A DNA stretch of 64,000 nt, taken from Chryseobacterium piperi. Lineage in GTDB: Bacteria > Bacteroidota > Bacteroidia > Flavobacteriales > Weeksellaceae. Each line of letters begins with the position of its first letter. Position 1 is the stretch's first letter. Where the stretch lies: the NCBI RefSeq assembly GCF_002285635.2, contig NZ_CP023049.2, forward strand, positions 2,790,001 to 2,854,000, given 5' to 3'. This document shows positions 8,510 through 17,360 of this stretch, in pieces. A model generated the notes under the pieces. The model saw nothing but the letters and a program-made list of their open reading frames with translations, searched no databases and was not told where the DNA came from. The position numbers and the translations under genes are program-made.

Positions 8510-11110
8510 TTAGAAAGGTGCATTAGGCTGGGTAAAACTTCTGTCTTTATACTTCAGTGCATCACTTAAAATATTAGCTTTTATCCCTATAAAAAAGTCA
8601 TATACCTTGTATTGTCCAAAAGGTACCCAGTTAAAATTAATAGTAAAACTTCGCTGATCTCTTGAAAAACCAATTCTCGTATATGCCAATTGTTTAGTTA
8701 CCATATCATAATGGGTACTCCCATTGATATTCCAGTACGGAGTAAGTTTAATACTTCCGTCTAATCCCAAAGATGCAATTTTATTACCAAAACGTGATAA
8801 ACTTTTTGAATAAGCATAATTCGCATTAACATTTAATGTCCATGCCTGATCAAAATGAGCATAATTATCATCATCAAAATAATAATTTTCATTTCTGATC
8901 TCTCCTTTAGACTGATATTTTTTTCCGTAATCTGTTTTTTCTCCAAAAATTTCACTGCTTAAAGGATACGATAGCTGGATATTGAATCCCTGTACACTAA
9001 AACCTCCAAACTGCTCAGTTCTGATACCAGTATCAGATCCGGGAACAAAAAGAATTTTATATGGATCAAGTGATAAGCTCGTATTTACGCTCAGCTTATT
9101 CTCGAAGAATGACGATTGACCATTAATGGTAAAGATTGACCATGGATGACTTGGAGCTGCAAAATTATAGCTTCCATTAAGACTTAAAGATTCAAATATC
9201 TTAATTTTTTTAACTCCTGTAGAATCCTTCTTGGATTTTACTTTCATTTCAATATTGTTTCCAATATTAAATCCTAAAGACCCTTGCATTCCGCTTGGAG
9301 GTGAACCAACAATTCCTTTTTCAAAAATAGAGTAAGGTGTTAAAGCTCCATTGGCATCATAATAGTTTCTATAATAGCCAAAGTTAGAACCTCCAAAGTC
9401 TGGTGAATATGTAAATGAAAGACTTGGCATCATCATATGCCTGATCGCTTCTACGGTAGATCCTTTTTTGAAATTAAGCATTCCATAAAGCGTAGTCTGC
9501 AAGCTAGCAGTACTTGAAAACGTCGAATATCCTGCTACCTTTTTATTTACCTGATCTACAATTTTATTGGGGTTATTGCTCAAAGGGTCGTAAAATCGAG
9601 TCAGAGTTTTTGTAGTTAGTGCATTATTTATTGTCGTTCCCAAACTGAATGTGAAATATTTAGCAACTGTAGTATTGGTAGCTAGTGCAATATTATTTGT
9701 CAAACCTGTTTGAAGCTTATCCCACATGGCTTTTGTAAAAAGCTCTCCTTCGTTGGTATTCACAAAGTTCGTCAAGTTCAACGCCGTATTTACCGTAATA
9801 TTTTCCAACAAGCCCTGTCTTACTCCCGTTTTCGATTTAAACAGATAAAACTGATTAATGGCAACGTTCATCTGAGGAAGACGAAGATCAGATAACCCCG
9901 TAGCAAAATTCTGAGAATAAGACGCCGTTCCTGTGATTGTAGCAGGTAGCTTCAGGAATCTTTTAGTAACAGTTACCGTTGAATTCTGCTGAGTGTTTAA
10001 TACATTCTGATTAAATATATAATTGTTATTGATCGTATTATTATAGAATCTGTTGCTTACAATATCTACGGAAGCCGAGAAAGTAAGGAACGGATTTGCC
10101 TTTGCATCTTGTGTATGCCTCCATGCAATTCTGTAAGTACTGTTTTTAGAGTAGTCGTCCAGTCCTTTAATTCCCCTTATAGTAGTTCCGATATCTGCGG
10201 CAAAATTCCCGGAATAACGATACTTTTTAACATAATTCATTTCAGGTCTTAAGTTCCAGCTTCCTTTAGTATAAATATCTGCAAGTACCTTCACATCAAA
10301 GTGTTCTCCTATCGGCTGATAGTATCCTATTCCATTTAGAAAGAATCCTACATCTTGTCTTTCCCCGAAGCTGGGGATCAGAATACCTGCTGATCTTTTA
10401 CTTGAAAAAGGAAGAATGGCAAACGGCATAATAAGAGGTGTTGGCACCTGCTCAATATACATTTGAATAGGTCCGGTAATGATCTGAGATTTTTCTTTAG
10501 TCTTTACCAATTTGATATTGGAAGCTAGCATATGGTAATCTGCAAGGGTGTCCTTTTTCTTAAGAAAATACTCATCTGTTGTATACAGGGCATTTCTCAT
10601 CGCGAAAACGGAGTCGCTATATTTCTTCGTTTTGCTGGCAATAATTACCCCTTCACTTTCCTCAGTTCTGGCATTATAGGCAATAGCCTGTCTTGTTTTA
10701 TAATTATAATTAAACTGATCGGTTTCATATTTTTTACCGGCCTGCGTCGTCACCACCGGTTCAATAAATTTTTTACCCAAGGAGTCTTGCTTTCCCCGTG
10801 CATAAATTAAATTTTTCTGCTCGTCAATGGAAATATAATCTGCATCAATCTGCATATCCTGATACTTCACCTGAGCCTTTTGGTTCAGATAGATCATTTT
10901 TTTCGGGAAATCTCTACGGATATTATCTGCCTTTGTTTGAAGAATATCATCTAATGCCTCTTTCTTTGCAACAATGGTATCCTTTTTGGAAATAGTATCA
11001 TTAATTACCGCATCTTTAGGCAATTTTTCAGGAGTTTTCTGTGCTAAAAAATTGTTAAAAATTAGGATAATTAAAATTTGTAATATATTTTTGAGGACGG
11101 TTTTGGCCAA
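8510..11110 (-). CDS. lptD: LPS-assembly protein LptD-like outer-membrane barrel
   Basis: 866 residues. It begins with a signal segment (about 8-24, ending FLAQ) and a periplasmic beta-jellyroll OstA-like domain (about 60-210: QKAQVKYQDMQIDADYISID, YARGKQDSLGK). A large beta-barrel follows, with many alternating aromatic strands. A plug-lumen segment near 220-250 (PTPLIMPFAILPFSSKRSAGILIPSFGERQ split over two strands) is characteristic of LptD in Bacteroidota. The role is insertion of lipopolysaccharide into the outer leaflet. The only N-terminal start that gives the signal peptide is TTG at 11110. It is divergent from the amidase gene, with 53 bases between them. Confidence 0.85.
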   Translation of the reverse strand: MAKTVLKNILQILIILIFNNFLAQKTPEKLPKDAVINDTISKKDTIVAKKEALDDILQTKADNIRRDFPKKMIYLNQKAQVKYQDMQIDADYISIDEQKNLIYARGKQDSLGKKFIEPVVTTQAGKKYETDQFNYNYKTRQAIAYNARTEESEGVIIASKTKKYSDSVFAMRNALYTTDEYFLKKKDTLADYHMLASNIKLVKTKEKSQIITGPIQMYIEQVPTPLIMPFAILPFSSKRSAGILIPSFGERQDVGFFLNGIGYYQPIGEHFDVKVLADIYTKGSWNLRPEMNYVKKYRYSGNFAADIGTTIRGIKGLDDYSKNSTYRIAWRHTQDAKANPFLTFSASVDIVSNRFYNNTINNNYIFNQNVLNTQQNSTVTVTKRFLKLPATITGTASYSQNFATGLSDLRLPQMNVAINQFYLFKSKTGVRQGLLENITVNTALNLTNFVNTNEGELFTKAMWDKLQTGLTNNIALATNTTVAKYFTFSLGTTINNALTTKTLTRFYDPLSNNPNKIVDQVNKKVAGYSTFSSTASLQTTLYGMLNFKKGSTVEAIRHMMMPSLSFTYSPDFGGSNFGYYRNYYDANGALTPYSIFEKGIVGSPPSGMQGSLGFNIGNNIEMKVKSKKDSTGVKKIKIFESLSLNGSYNFAAPSHPWSIFTINGQSSFFENKLSVNTSLSLDPYKILFVPGSDTGIRTEQFGGFSVQGFNIQLSYPLSSEIFGEKTDYGKKYQSKGEIRNENYYFDDDNYAHFDQAWTLNVNANYAYSKSLSRFGNKIASLGLDGSIKLTPYWNINGSTHYDMVTKQLAYTRIGFSRDQRSFTINFNWVPFGQYKVYDFFIGIKANILSDALKYKDRSFTQPNAPF

Positions 11111-11163
11111 TTTTATTATATATAATTAAGGCTCAAAATTAATATAATTTTTAAAACTGTAAG

Positions 11164-12453
11164 ATGTACAAACAAAAATTTAAAATAATTTTATCATTTC
11201 TTCTCATCCTTTTGGGTAATTTTATTCTTTCACAAAAAAAATTTACTATCGTTTTAGATGCTGGACATGGGGGAAGTGATTCAGGAGCCAAGAGGACTTA
11301 TAGTGATATTGGTCTTCTCGCAGAAAAAGACGTAACCCTCTCGGTTGTGTTAAAATTAGGAAGAATGCTCGAAAAAAATAAAGACTATAAAGTAATTTAT
11401 ACCCGAAAATTTGACGAATACCCATCTCTTTCAGATAGAACCAATCTTGCCAACAGGAGCAAAGCGGATCTTTTTGTTTCTGTACACTGTAATTCTGCAC
11501 AAAGATCTACAGCCTACGGAACTGAGACCTATGTGCAGGGACCTGATCAGAATAACACCAATCTTGAGGTTGCAAAAAGGGAAAATGATGTAATTTTTCT
11601 GGACGAAAAAGATAGACAAACTTTTGGTTCTTACGATGCCAACTCACCGGAATCTCTGATCGCCTTAAAATTGCAGCAAAGCAAATACCTGGAATCAAGT
11701 CTTTTATTAGGAGGCTTGGTAGAAGACAATTTTGTGAATAAAGACAAAAGATTCTCTAGAGGGGTTTTCCAAAAAAACTTACACGTTCTTCGTATGAATG
11801 CTATGCCCTCGGTTCTTATCGAAACCGGATTCATCAACCATGCAGAGGAAAGTCATTATCTGGCTTCTGACAGAGGACAGGGTGAAATTGCGGAAAGTAT
11901 CTATCAGGCTATTATCGACTATAAGAAAGCGATCGACCGAAGATCTGGAGGGGCATCCATAATAGCTAAAAAACCTGAACCTGAAAAACCAACAGAAGTT
12001 GCCTTAAAGAATGATTTCAGAATTCTCTTAATGAGCTCTCCTACTAAATACAATGATGGAGATCCTGCTTTAAAAGGATTGAATTATATCCTACCAATCA
12101 AAGAAAACGGACTGTACAAATACTACTACGGAGTTGCGAATATGGCATCTGTAAGAGACATCAATCTTCGAACGGCTAAAGATGCAGGATTCAAAAATGC
12201 ATTCGCCGTAGGATTCATGCCTAATCAAAAATTAAGTACCGGATATTATACCATAGAGTTGTATACCGGTGATAAATTGAATGGTAATTCTTTCATCCTT
12301 CAAACCCTGAAAGATGTAGATAGGAACAAAGAAAATGGAGTTTTCTATTATACTCATGGAAAAGTATACACTTTGGAAGATGCTGTAAAACTTCAGAAAA
12401 GCATTGAAGCTAAAGGCATTAAGAATACCACCATCCAAAAAGTTTACAGATAG
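11164..12453 (+). CDS. N-acetylmuramoyl-L-alanine amidase (Amidase_3)
   Basis: 429 residues. A signal peptide (about 5-23) precedes an AmiC-type zinc amidase domain (about 27-255) that cleaves the bond between MurNAc and the stem peptide during cell separation. Zinc and catalytic motifs seen are VLDAGHGGSDSGA (H34), E55 in LLAEKDVTL, SVHCNSA (H104) and VLIETGFINH, with the catalytic Glu. The C-terminal 150 residues look like a SPOR-type peptidoglycan-binding domain (FAVGFMPNQK, YTLEDAVKLQKSIEAKG). It is divergently arranged with lptD, so both envelope genes may share control through the 53-base gap. Confidence 0.9.
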   Translation: MYKQKFKIILSFLLILLGNFILSQKKFTIVLDAGHGGSDSGAKRTYSDIGLLAEKDVTLSVVLKLGRMLEKNKDYKVIYTRKFDEYPSLSDRTNLANRSKADLFVSVHCNSAQRSTAYGTETYVQGPDQNNTNLEVAKRENDVIFLDEKDRQTFGSYDANSPESLIALKLQQSKYLESSLLLGGLVEDNFVNKDKRFSRGVFQKNLHVLRMNAMPSVLIETGFINHAEESHYLASDRGQGEIAESIYQAIIDYKKAIDRRSGGASIIAKKPEPEKPTEVALKNDFRILLMSSPTKYNDGDPALKGLNYILPIKENGLYKYYYGVANMASVRDINLRTAKDAGFKNAFAVGFMPNQKLSTGYYTIELYTGDKLNGNSFILQTLKDVDRNKENGVFYYTHGKVYTLEDAVKLQKSIEAKGIKNTTIQKVYR

Positions 12454-12466
12454 TATAAAAAATAAT

Positions 12467-12497
12467 TTTGAAGTTAAGAAGTTAATTATTACTTTTG
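12467..12497 (+). promoter_or_regulatory. Promoter of the first tRNA-Glu
   Basis: TTTG (12467-12470), 19 bases, then TACTTTTG (12490-12497) fits the Bacteroidota consensus well. It ends 14 bases before the mature tRNA start. Confidence 0.75.
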
Positions 12498-12511
12498 CGA
12501 CCTCAAAATTT

Positions 12512-12586
12512 GGCCTATTCGTCTAGTGGTTAGGACTCAAGATTTTCATTCTTGCAACAGGGGTTCGATTCCCCTATAGGCTACCA
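12512..12586 (+). tRNA. tRNA-Glu (anticodon TTC), CCA encoded
   Basis: A full cloverleaf is visible: acceptor GGCCTAT with ATAGGCT (first pair G-U), anticodon stem CAAGA/TCTTG with loop TTTTCAT giving anticodon TTC, and T arm GGGGTTCGATTCCCC. Unlike the two copies downstream, the 3' CCA is in the DNA (12584-12586). A protein gene starts 11 bases after it. Confidence 0.95.
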
Positions 12587-12597
12587 AATTTGATATC

Positions 12598-12918
12598 ATG
12601 CCGGATTTAAAAATTCAAGAAGCGACATTGCTTTTTAAGAAGATCCACTCTAACCCAAAAGGTTACGACTTAAAGGTCAATGAAGATGGGATAACAGGCA
12701 GAGATGATAAAATAAGTTTCAGGCTTTACAGGTACGGAGAAAGGGTAGCCTTTGAAGTAACCATAGATGAACTTACCTTCACCAATACCACTGGAGAATG
12801 GAACAATGCAATGATAATGTTGGGAAATATTATCAAGAAAATAGATAAAGAACAAGAAAATTTAAAAATAGAACAAGCAATAGACAAACTAAGAAAATAT
12901 TTATCTGAAGAAAATTGA
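12598..12918 (+). CDS. Conserved-looking hypothetical protein after the tRNA
   Basis: 106 residues, acidic/basic mixed, no signal peptide or membrane helix, so probably cytoplasmic. I do not recognise a family. A strand-rich middle (ITGRDDKISFRLYRYGERVAFEV) and a helical charged end (KKIDKEQENLKIEQAIDKL) are seen. The ATG lies 11 bases after the tRNA CCA with no separate promoter visible, so it is probably made from the tRNA transcript. The rpsT promoter follows its stop by 17 bases. Confidence 0.6.
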   Translation: MPDLKIQEATLLFKKIHSNPKGYDLKVNEDGITGRDDKISFRLYRYGERVAFEVTIDELTFTNTTGEWNNAMIMLGNIIKKIDKEQENLKIEQAIDKLRKYLSEEN

Positions 12919-12935
12919 TTTTTTTTGAAAATAAA

Positions 12936-12967
12936 TTTGGCAGATAAAAAAAAAGTTTTTACTTTTG
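12936..12967 (+). promoter_or_regulatory. Promoter of rpsT
   Basis: TTTG (12936-12939), 20 bases, then TACTTTTG (12960-12967): a good match to the Bacteroidota promoter, 18 bases before the rpsT ATG. It shares its -7 box with the promoter at 12467-12497, consistent with coordinated growth-related expression. Confidence 0.75.
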
Positions 12968-12985
12968 CACTCACATTTGAACGAT

Positions 12986-13240
12986 ATGGCAAATCATAAA
13001 TCAGCACTAAAAAGAATTAGACAAAACGAAGTTAGAAAAGTTCGTAACAGATACTACCACAAGACTGCTAGAACAGCAATGAAGGTATTGAGAAATGAAG
13101 AAGATAAAGCTGTAGCTGCAGAGCAATTGCCAAAGGTTATCTCTTTGTTGGATAGATTAGCTAAGAAAAACATCATCCACAAAAACAAAGCGGCTAACTT
13201 AAAAAGCAAATTAACTAAGCACGTTAATAAATTAGCGTAA
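12986..13240 (+). CDS. rpsT: 30S ribosomal protein S20
   Basis: 84 residues from ATG 12986. An in-frame ATG 21 bases upstream is rejected because S20 proteins begin MANHKSALKR. S20 binds 16S rRNA early in small-subunit assembly. The sequence is basic and all-helical with the typical start (ANHKSALKRIRQNEVRKVRN) and end (IHKNKAANLKSKLTKHVNKL). Its promoter is at 12936-12967. Two tRNA-Glu genes follow within 12 and 150 bases and are probably read from the same transcript. Confidence 0.97.
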   Translation: MANHKSALKRIRQNEVRKVRNRYYHKTARTAMKVLRNEEDKAVAAEQLPKVISLLDRLAKKNIIHKNKAANLKSKLTKHVNKLA

Positions 13241-13251
13241 GGGATATAGTT

Positions 13252-13323
13252 GGCCCGTTCGTCTATCGGTTAGGACCTCAGATTTTCATTCTGGTAAGAG
13301 GGGTTCGATTCCCCTACGGGCTA
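13252..13323 (+). tRNA. tRNA-Glu (anticodon TTC), no encoded CCA
   Basis: Acceptor GGCCCGT pairs with ACGGGCT; the anticodon loop TTTTCAT gives TTC; the T arm is GGGGTTCGATTCCCC. After the discriminator A the DNA reads CTA, so CCA must be added enzymatically. It starts 11 bases after rpsT. Confidence 0.95.
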
Positions 13324-13390
13324 CTAATAAGAGTTGTAAACTTATAAAAACAAAAATCTAACACATTAAGAAATTAATGTAATGGTAGAT

Positions 13391-13462
13391 GGCCCGTTCG
13401 TCTATCGGTTAGGACCTCAGATTTTCATTCTGGTAAGAGGGGTTCGATTCCCCTACGGGCTA
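13391..13462 (+). tRNA. tRNA-Glu (anticodon TTC), integration site
   Basis: The 72-base mature sequence is identical to the copy at 13252-13323. The base after the discriminator is C but CCA is not encoded (CTT). The end of a recombinase remnant on the opposite strand is encoded by this tRNA's 3' half, marking it as the attachment site of an integrated element. Confidence 0.95.
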
Positions 13463-13686
13463 CTTGACAGGAGTTATAAAGATTTTCTTTATGGCTCCTT
13501 TCTTTTTTTCTTCTTAATTGTCTGTTAATCAAAAAAATATAATCAGCTACAATATTCCTTTTTGTCGTTCGATATGTCGTTCCATCAAATTCAAGTTTTT
13601 GGGGATATATCGAACGAATAATTTTACGTTTCACCTCTGTATCTCCTTGGTGATAGAGCATTGAGATGTTTGTTATGGCATCTAAG
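13425..13686 (-). pseudogene. C-terminal remnant of a serine site-specific recombinase
   Basis: Reading leftwards, the frame is open from the IS21 end at 13686 to a stop at 13425. It encodes LDAITNISMLYHQ, then RKIIRSIYPQKLEFDG and YRTTKRN. This pattern is the tail of large serine recombinases that mobilise Bacteroidota elements. The last ten or so residues (VARRGIEPLLPE) are encoded by the reverse of the tRNA-Glu T arm and acceptor, as expected when an element integrates in a tRNA and its recombinase reads into the site. The catalytic N-terminal domain and most of the protein are missing, cut at the IS boundary, so it cannot be active. Confidence 0.75.
13469..13508 (+). terminator. Terminator of the rpsT-tRNA transcript
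   Basis: A 14-bp stem (13469-13482 with 13486-13499, two G-U pairs) with a TTT loop is followed by a T-rich run. It lies 6 bases after the third tRNA. Confidence 0.8.
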
Positions 13687-13737
13687 TGTAGAATCCTTCA
13701 AAATTGACCATCTCAATCCTGTGAAAATGATCAGTTG

Positions 13738-13781
13738 ATTCCTGAGCAAATTGACCATGGTATTCCTGAGCAAATTGACCA
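13738..13781 (+). repeat. Tandem transposase-binding repeats at the IS21 left end
   Basis: ATTCCTGAGCAAATTGACCA occurs twice exactly, starting at 13738 and 13762 (24-base spacing). A related copy lies at the outer end (near 13702) and an inverted one near the right end. IS21 transposases bind such multiple end repeats. Confidence 0.75.
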
Positions 13782-13833
13782 CCAAAAAAAAGTCAGAAAA
13801 CGTGTCTTGAATAACTTAGCCAAAAAATACCAA

Positions 13834-15393
13834 ATGGCTAACAAAAGAATAGACATGTTGAACATTAAACAATTATTACGATTATACACCCAGGGGGTAA
13901 GTAAATTGCGGATAAGCAAACAACTGGGTATCTCACGCAATACTGCTAAAAAGTATATCAGCCTGTTCCATGAACACCAGCTTACATATGACGAGCTGAT
14001 AGAGCTGAGTGATGAAGATTTAGATGATTTATTCGAGACTCCGCCAACCGATATAAGGGATAAGGCCAATATTAAAAAACAACTTGAATCGTTGTTTCCT
14101 TACATATCCAAAGAACTAAAACGTGTTGGGGTCACCCGTTATCTGCTATGGGAAGAATACATAGATAAATACCCTTCAGGCTACCAATATTCCCGCTTTT
14201 GCCATCATTACCGGGAATGGTGTAAAAAGGTGAACCCTTCCATGCATATTGAACATAAGGCTGGGGATAAACTTTTTGTGGATTATACAGGAAAAAAACT
14301 TCACATTATTAATAAAGAAACAGGAGAACAACAGGAAGTTGAGGTCTTCGTATCCATACTTGGAGCCAGTGGCATGACCTTCGTAGAAGCTACAAGAACC
14401 CAGGGGAAAGAAGATTTTCTTGGAAGTCTTACCAAAACCCTGCATTATTATGGAGGAGTTCCCGCAGCTATTGTTACCGATAACCTGCGTACAGCCGTAA
14501 AAAAGAGCCATAAGTACGAACCTGTCATCACTGATTCTCTTCTGGATTTTGCTTCCCACTATAGCACTACAATACTTCCTACGCGTACCTATCATCCCAA
14601 GGATAAGGCTTTGGTTGAAAATGCGGTACGCATTGTGTATACCCGCATTTTTGCTCCATTGCGTAAAGATCACTTCTTTAGCCTGGAAGCATTGAACAAA
14701 GCTATAGAAAACCTGCTGGAAGGATATAATGAAGCTCCCATGAAAAGAAAGAAGTATTCCAGGGCTGATGTTTTCCGTGAGGTTGAAAGACATGCATTAT
14801 CCCCACTACCAGCTATGATGTACCAGCTCAAGCATTCTGCACGTGCTACCGTTCATAAGACCAGCCATGTATATTTAAGTAAAGACCAGCATTATTACAG
14901 TGTTCCGTTCAGCTATATTGGTAAAAAAGTAAACATTATTTTTAGTAAAAATACAGTCGAGATTTACTATGACCAGCGCAGAATAGCATTCCATAACAGA
15001 ATCCTGGCTAAATATCAGTATACGACTGTAAAAGAACATATGCCTTCATCTTATCAGTTTATGACTGAATGGAATCCCTCCCGGTTTATCTCTTGGGGAA
15101 GGTCTGTCGGGGAATATTGTGAGCAGTACATCATCAAAATCCTGGAAAAGAAACAGCATCCTGAGCAGTCCTATAAAACCTGCCTGGGAATCCTTTCATT
15201 ATCAAAAAAGATCGGCAACATAAGACTTGACAATGCCTGTAAAAGAGCGTTGGGATATGAAAAATACAGCCTTGCCATGATTAAAAGTATTCTGGAAAGA
15301 GGGCTGGATAATCTAACCGATGACGATGCATTTTTTGAAGAAAAGAAACTGCCTAAACACAAAAACATAAGGGGCGGAAAATACTATCAGTAA
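13834..15393 (+). CDS. istA: IS21 family transposase IstA
   Basis: 519 residues from ATG 13834. An upstream in-frame TTG at 13735 would translate the IS end repeats and is rejected. An N-terminal helix-turn-helix (about 10-40: LRLYTQGVSKLRISKQLGIS) precedes an rve integrase core carrying DDE residues: Asp in FVDYTGKKL, Asp in IVTDNLRTA and Glu in KALVENAVR. The C-terminal segment with YYSVPFSYIGKKV is typical of IstA. It cuts and joins DNA ends with IstB. The frame appears intact, so the element could be active. IstB starts 41 bases later. Confidence 0.95.
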   Translation: MANKRIDMLNIKQLLRLYTQGVSKLRISKQLGISRNTAKKYISLFHEHQLTYDELIELSDEDLDDLFETPPTDIRDKANIKKQLESLFPYISKELKRVGVTRYLLWEEYIDKYPSGYQYSRFCHHYREWCKKVNPSMHIEHKAGDKLFVDYTGKKLHIINKETGEQQEVEVFVSILGASGMTFVEATRTQGKEDFLGSLTKTLHYYGGVPAAIVTDNLRTAVKKSHKYEPVITDSLLDFASHYSTTILPTRTYHPKDKALVENAVRIVYTRIFAPLRKDHFFSLEALNKAIENLLEGYNEAPMKRKKYSRADVFREVERHALSPLPAMMYQLKHSARATVHKTSHVYLSKDQHYYSVPFSYIGKKVNIIFSKNTVEIYYDQRRIAFHNRILAKYQYTTVKEHMPSSYQFMTEWNPSRFISWGRSVGEYCEQYIIKILEKKQHPEQSYKTCLGILSLSKKIGNIRLDNACKRALGYEKYSLAMIKSILERGLDNLTDDDAFFEEKKLPKHKNIRGGKYYQ

Positions 15394-15434
15394 CATCTAC
15401 AATCATTAACAATTAAATCATTAATACAAAACCT

Positions 15435-16178
15435 ATGAATCAGGCAACATTAGAAAAAATGAAACATTTAAAGCTCCACGGGATGCACAGGGCGTTTTCC
15501 ACAACAATGGAAACAGGAAGTATCTCCTATACCAATGATGAACTTATAGCCTACTTGATTGAATCCGAGTATGACGACAGGGAAAGCAGAAAGGTAGAAA
15601 GATTGATTACCACAGCTAAGTTCAGATACAGGACATTTATGGAAGAGATTACGGCCTCTTCTTCCAGAAATATTGATAAGAATACTATTGGAAGATTATC
15701 TTCCTGCGATTTTATATCACAGAAACAGAATATTCTTATTACAGGCAGTACAGGAGTTGGAAAAAGTTTTATCGCAACTGCCATTGGATACAAAGCCTGT
15801 ACAATGGGATATAAAGTCATGTACTTCAGCATCAACAAACTCTTCTCAAAGCTTAAGATGGCTAAGGCAGACGGATCTTACCTTAAAGAGATAGACCGAA
15901 TAGAAAAGCAGGATCTTATTATCCTTGATGATTTTGGATTACAATCCCTGGATAATCTTAAACGTCAGGATTTTATGGAGATTATAGAAGACAGACACGG
16001 AAAACGTTCCACTATTATTGCTTCGCAACTGCCTGTAAGTGCCTGGCATGAAGTCATTGCGGAACAAACAATAGCCGATGCAATACTTGACAGAATGGTT
16101 CACAACTCCCTGAGAATAGACCTTAAAGGAGAATCGATGAGAAGAAAAAAAGCTGATCAGAAAATCAGCTCAGAGTAA
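15435..16178 (+). CDS. istB: IS21 family transposition helper ATPase IstB
   Basis: 247 residues, the normal size. It is an AAA+ ATPase that selects target DNA and stimulates IstA. The Walker A motif is at about 101-110 (GSTGVGKSF), Walker B at about 160-167 (LIILDDFGL), and sensor-like STIIASQLP near 195-203. It follows istA on the same strand. The N-terminal region (KLHGMHRAFSTTMETG) is characteristic of IstB. Confidence 0.95.
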   Translation: MNQATLEKMKHLKLHGMHRAFSTTMETGSISYTNDELIAYLIESEYDDRESRKVERLITTAKFRYRTFMEEITASSSRNIDKNTIGRLSSCDFISQKQNILITGSTGVGKSFIATAIGYKACTMGYKVMYFSINKLFSKLKMAKADGSYLKEIDRIEKQDLIILDDFGLQSLDNLKRQDFMEIIEDRHGKRSTIIASQLPVSAWHEVIAEQTIADAILDRMVHNSLRIDLKGESMRRKKADQKISSE

Positions 16179-16244
16179 AGATTTATTTTATATTTTTAAA
16201 CCATCTTTTAGACACCTTTTTTGACTTCATTCTTAGTGGTCAAT

Positions 16245-17141
16245 TTAATCAGGAATTAGGTGGTCAATATCACTGGAATTTACAGTACTGTCGTTCTTTT
16301 GCACCAAATTAAGTACAATATCATTAAAATTATATAGTATCGCTGTATCAGGACTGTAATGATCTTTGCGTCGGTATTGGGTATTACTAAACCGAAGGCT
16401 ATCGGCTTCAAGCGACGCTTGTACTGCTACGCTATCCGTCCCTTCCTCTGTCCAGGTACCTGTTAAGATACCATTATTATCTGCAAGGTGGAGGTTGAGT
16501 GATTTACTATCAACAATGTTCTGACCACTCCAGTCGTATTGCAAGAGATAACCATTGTAATCACCCGTAATAATGGATTGACCAGGTAACTTGTGTTCTA
16601 TTCTTACATAGTGATCAAGTATGGCATTTGCTGGTAAGGCAGCATTTTGGATTTGGGCAGCAAGGGCTTTGGCAGCAACATTGCTATTTTCACCCACTTG
16701 CATCTTTAGCTCCTCTATCGCTTGTTTATAACCCATGTCGGCAGCTTTTTGGAGCCAATATTTTGCACTGTCTTCATTAGCCGGTATTCCGTAGCCGTTT
16801 CTGTAAATAAGCCCAAGAAAGTACATACTATTATCTCTACCTGCAAGAGCACCTTGTTTAAAAAGGCCAGCTGCCTTGACATAATCCTGCTGGCAACTAA
16901 GACCTTTAAAGTGCATATAAGCTAGCGAGTAAACGCCTTGGGGATAATTTAGTTGTGCAGCTTGGCTAAAATAATCGTAGGCTTTTGCGAAGTCAATGTT
17001 TTTACCGTCGGTTCCATTTTTATAACTAAGTCCCTGTTTATATAATACATCAGCGGAACTATCTTGTTGGGCGCTAAGATTAGGCACGCCCGATAGGGCT
17101 AATAAAATAGCCAGTAAAGCAGTGAGATAATGTTGATTCAT
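16245..17141 (-). pseudogene. Sel1-repeat protein truncated by IS21
   Basis: 298 codons. A signal peptide (about 1-24, ending LSAQ) precedes Sel1-like repeats at about 30-150 (AKAYDYFSQAAQLNYPQGVYSLA, KAAGLFKQGALAGRD and SAKYWLQKAADMGYKQA, each 36 or so residues apart). These form a solenoid for protein binding. A beta-rich domain follows (about 185-285). Only the first 285 or so residues are native: the IS21 right end begins at 16284, so the last 12 residues (NSSDIDHLIPD) and the stop are IS sequence. The original C-terminus is lost. Function is unknown; an exported scaffold or adhesion role is inferred. Confidence 0.7.
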
Positions 17142-17360
17142 GTAAAATTATTTATCGATAAAAACAGTTTTTGGGTAATGAAATGATTTCCATGCTCGCT
17201 TACCTGTCGTTAACATTTGGTCTCGTCTACATCAGTCTTTTAGTCACTTTCTTAATGGTAAGATGCAATGTTAGATAATATTCCATAATTTCTTAAATTA
17301 TTTTTTAATATTTATGATTTCTTAATCATCACAAAGCTAAAATCAATAATTTTGAGTGTA

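Larger units (their letters stand above)
13687..16284 (+). mobile_element. IS21 family insertion sequence, complete
   Basis: A 2598-base element with istA and istB. The ends start TGTA on the left and finish TACA on the right. Aligning the left 33 bases with the reverse complement of the right 33 gives roughly two thirds identity, including the shared core ATTGACCA. As in other IS21 elements, extra internal copies of the end motif are present: two at the left (13738-13757, 13762-13781) and one inside the right end near 16241. Flanking bases (CTAAG left, GTACT right) show no target duplication. Each flank holds a different broken gene, so the region was probably deleted or rearranged around the IS. 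Confidence 0.85.

Noticed and set aside
13425..13661. A free-standing small gene starting at ATG 13661
   Set aside because: The frame continues upstream to the IS boundary and its end is tRNA sequence; it is the tail of a broken recombinase, not a new gene.
14176..14793. Long open frame on the minus strand inside istA
   Set aside because: It lies fully antisense to a well-supported transposase and encodes nothing recognisable.
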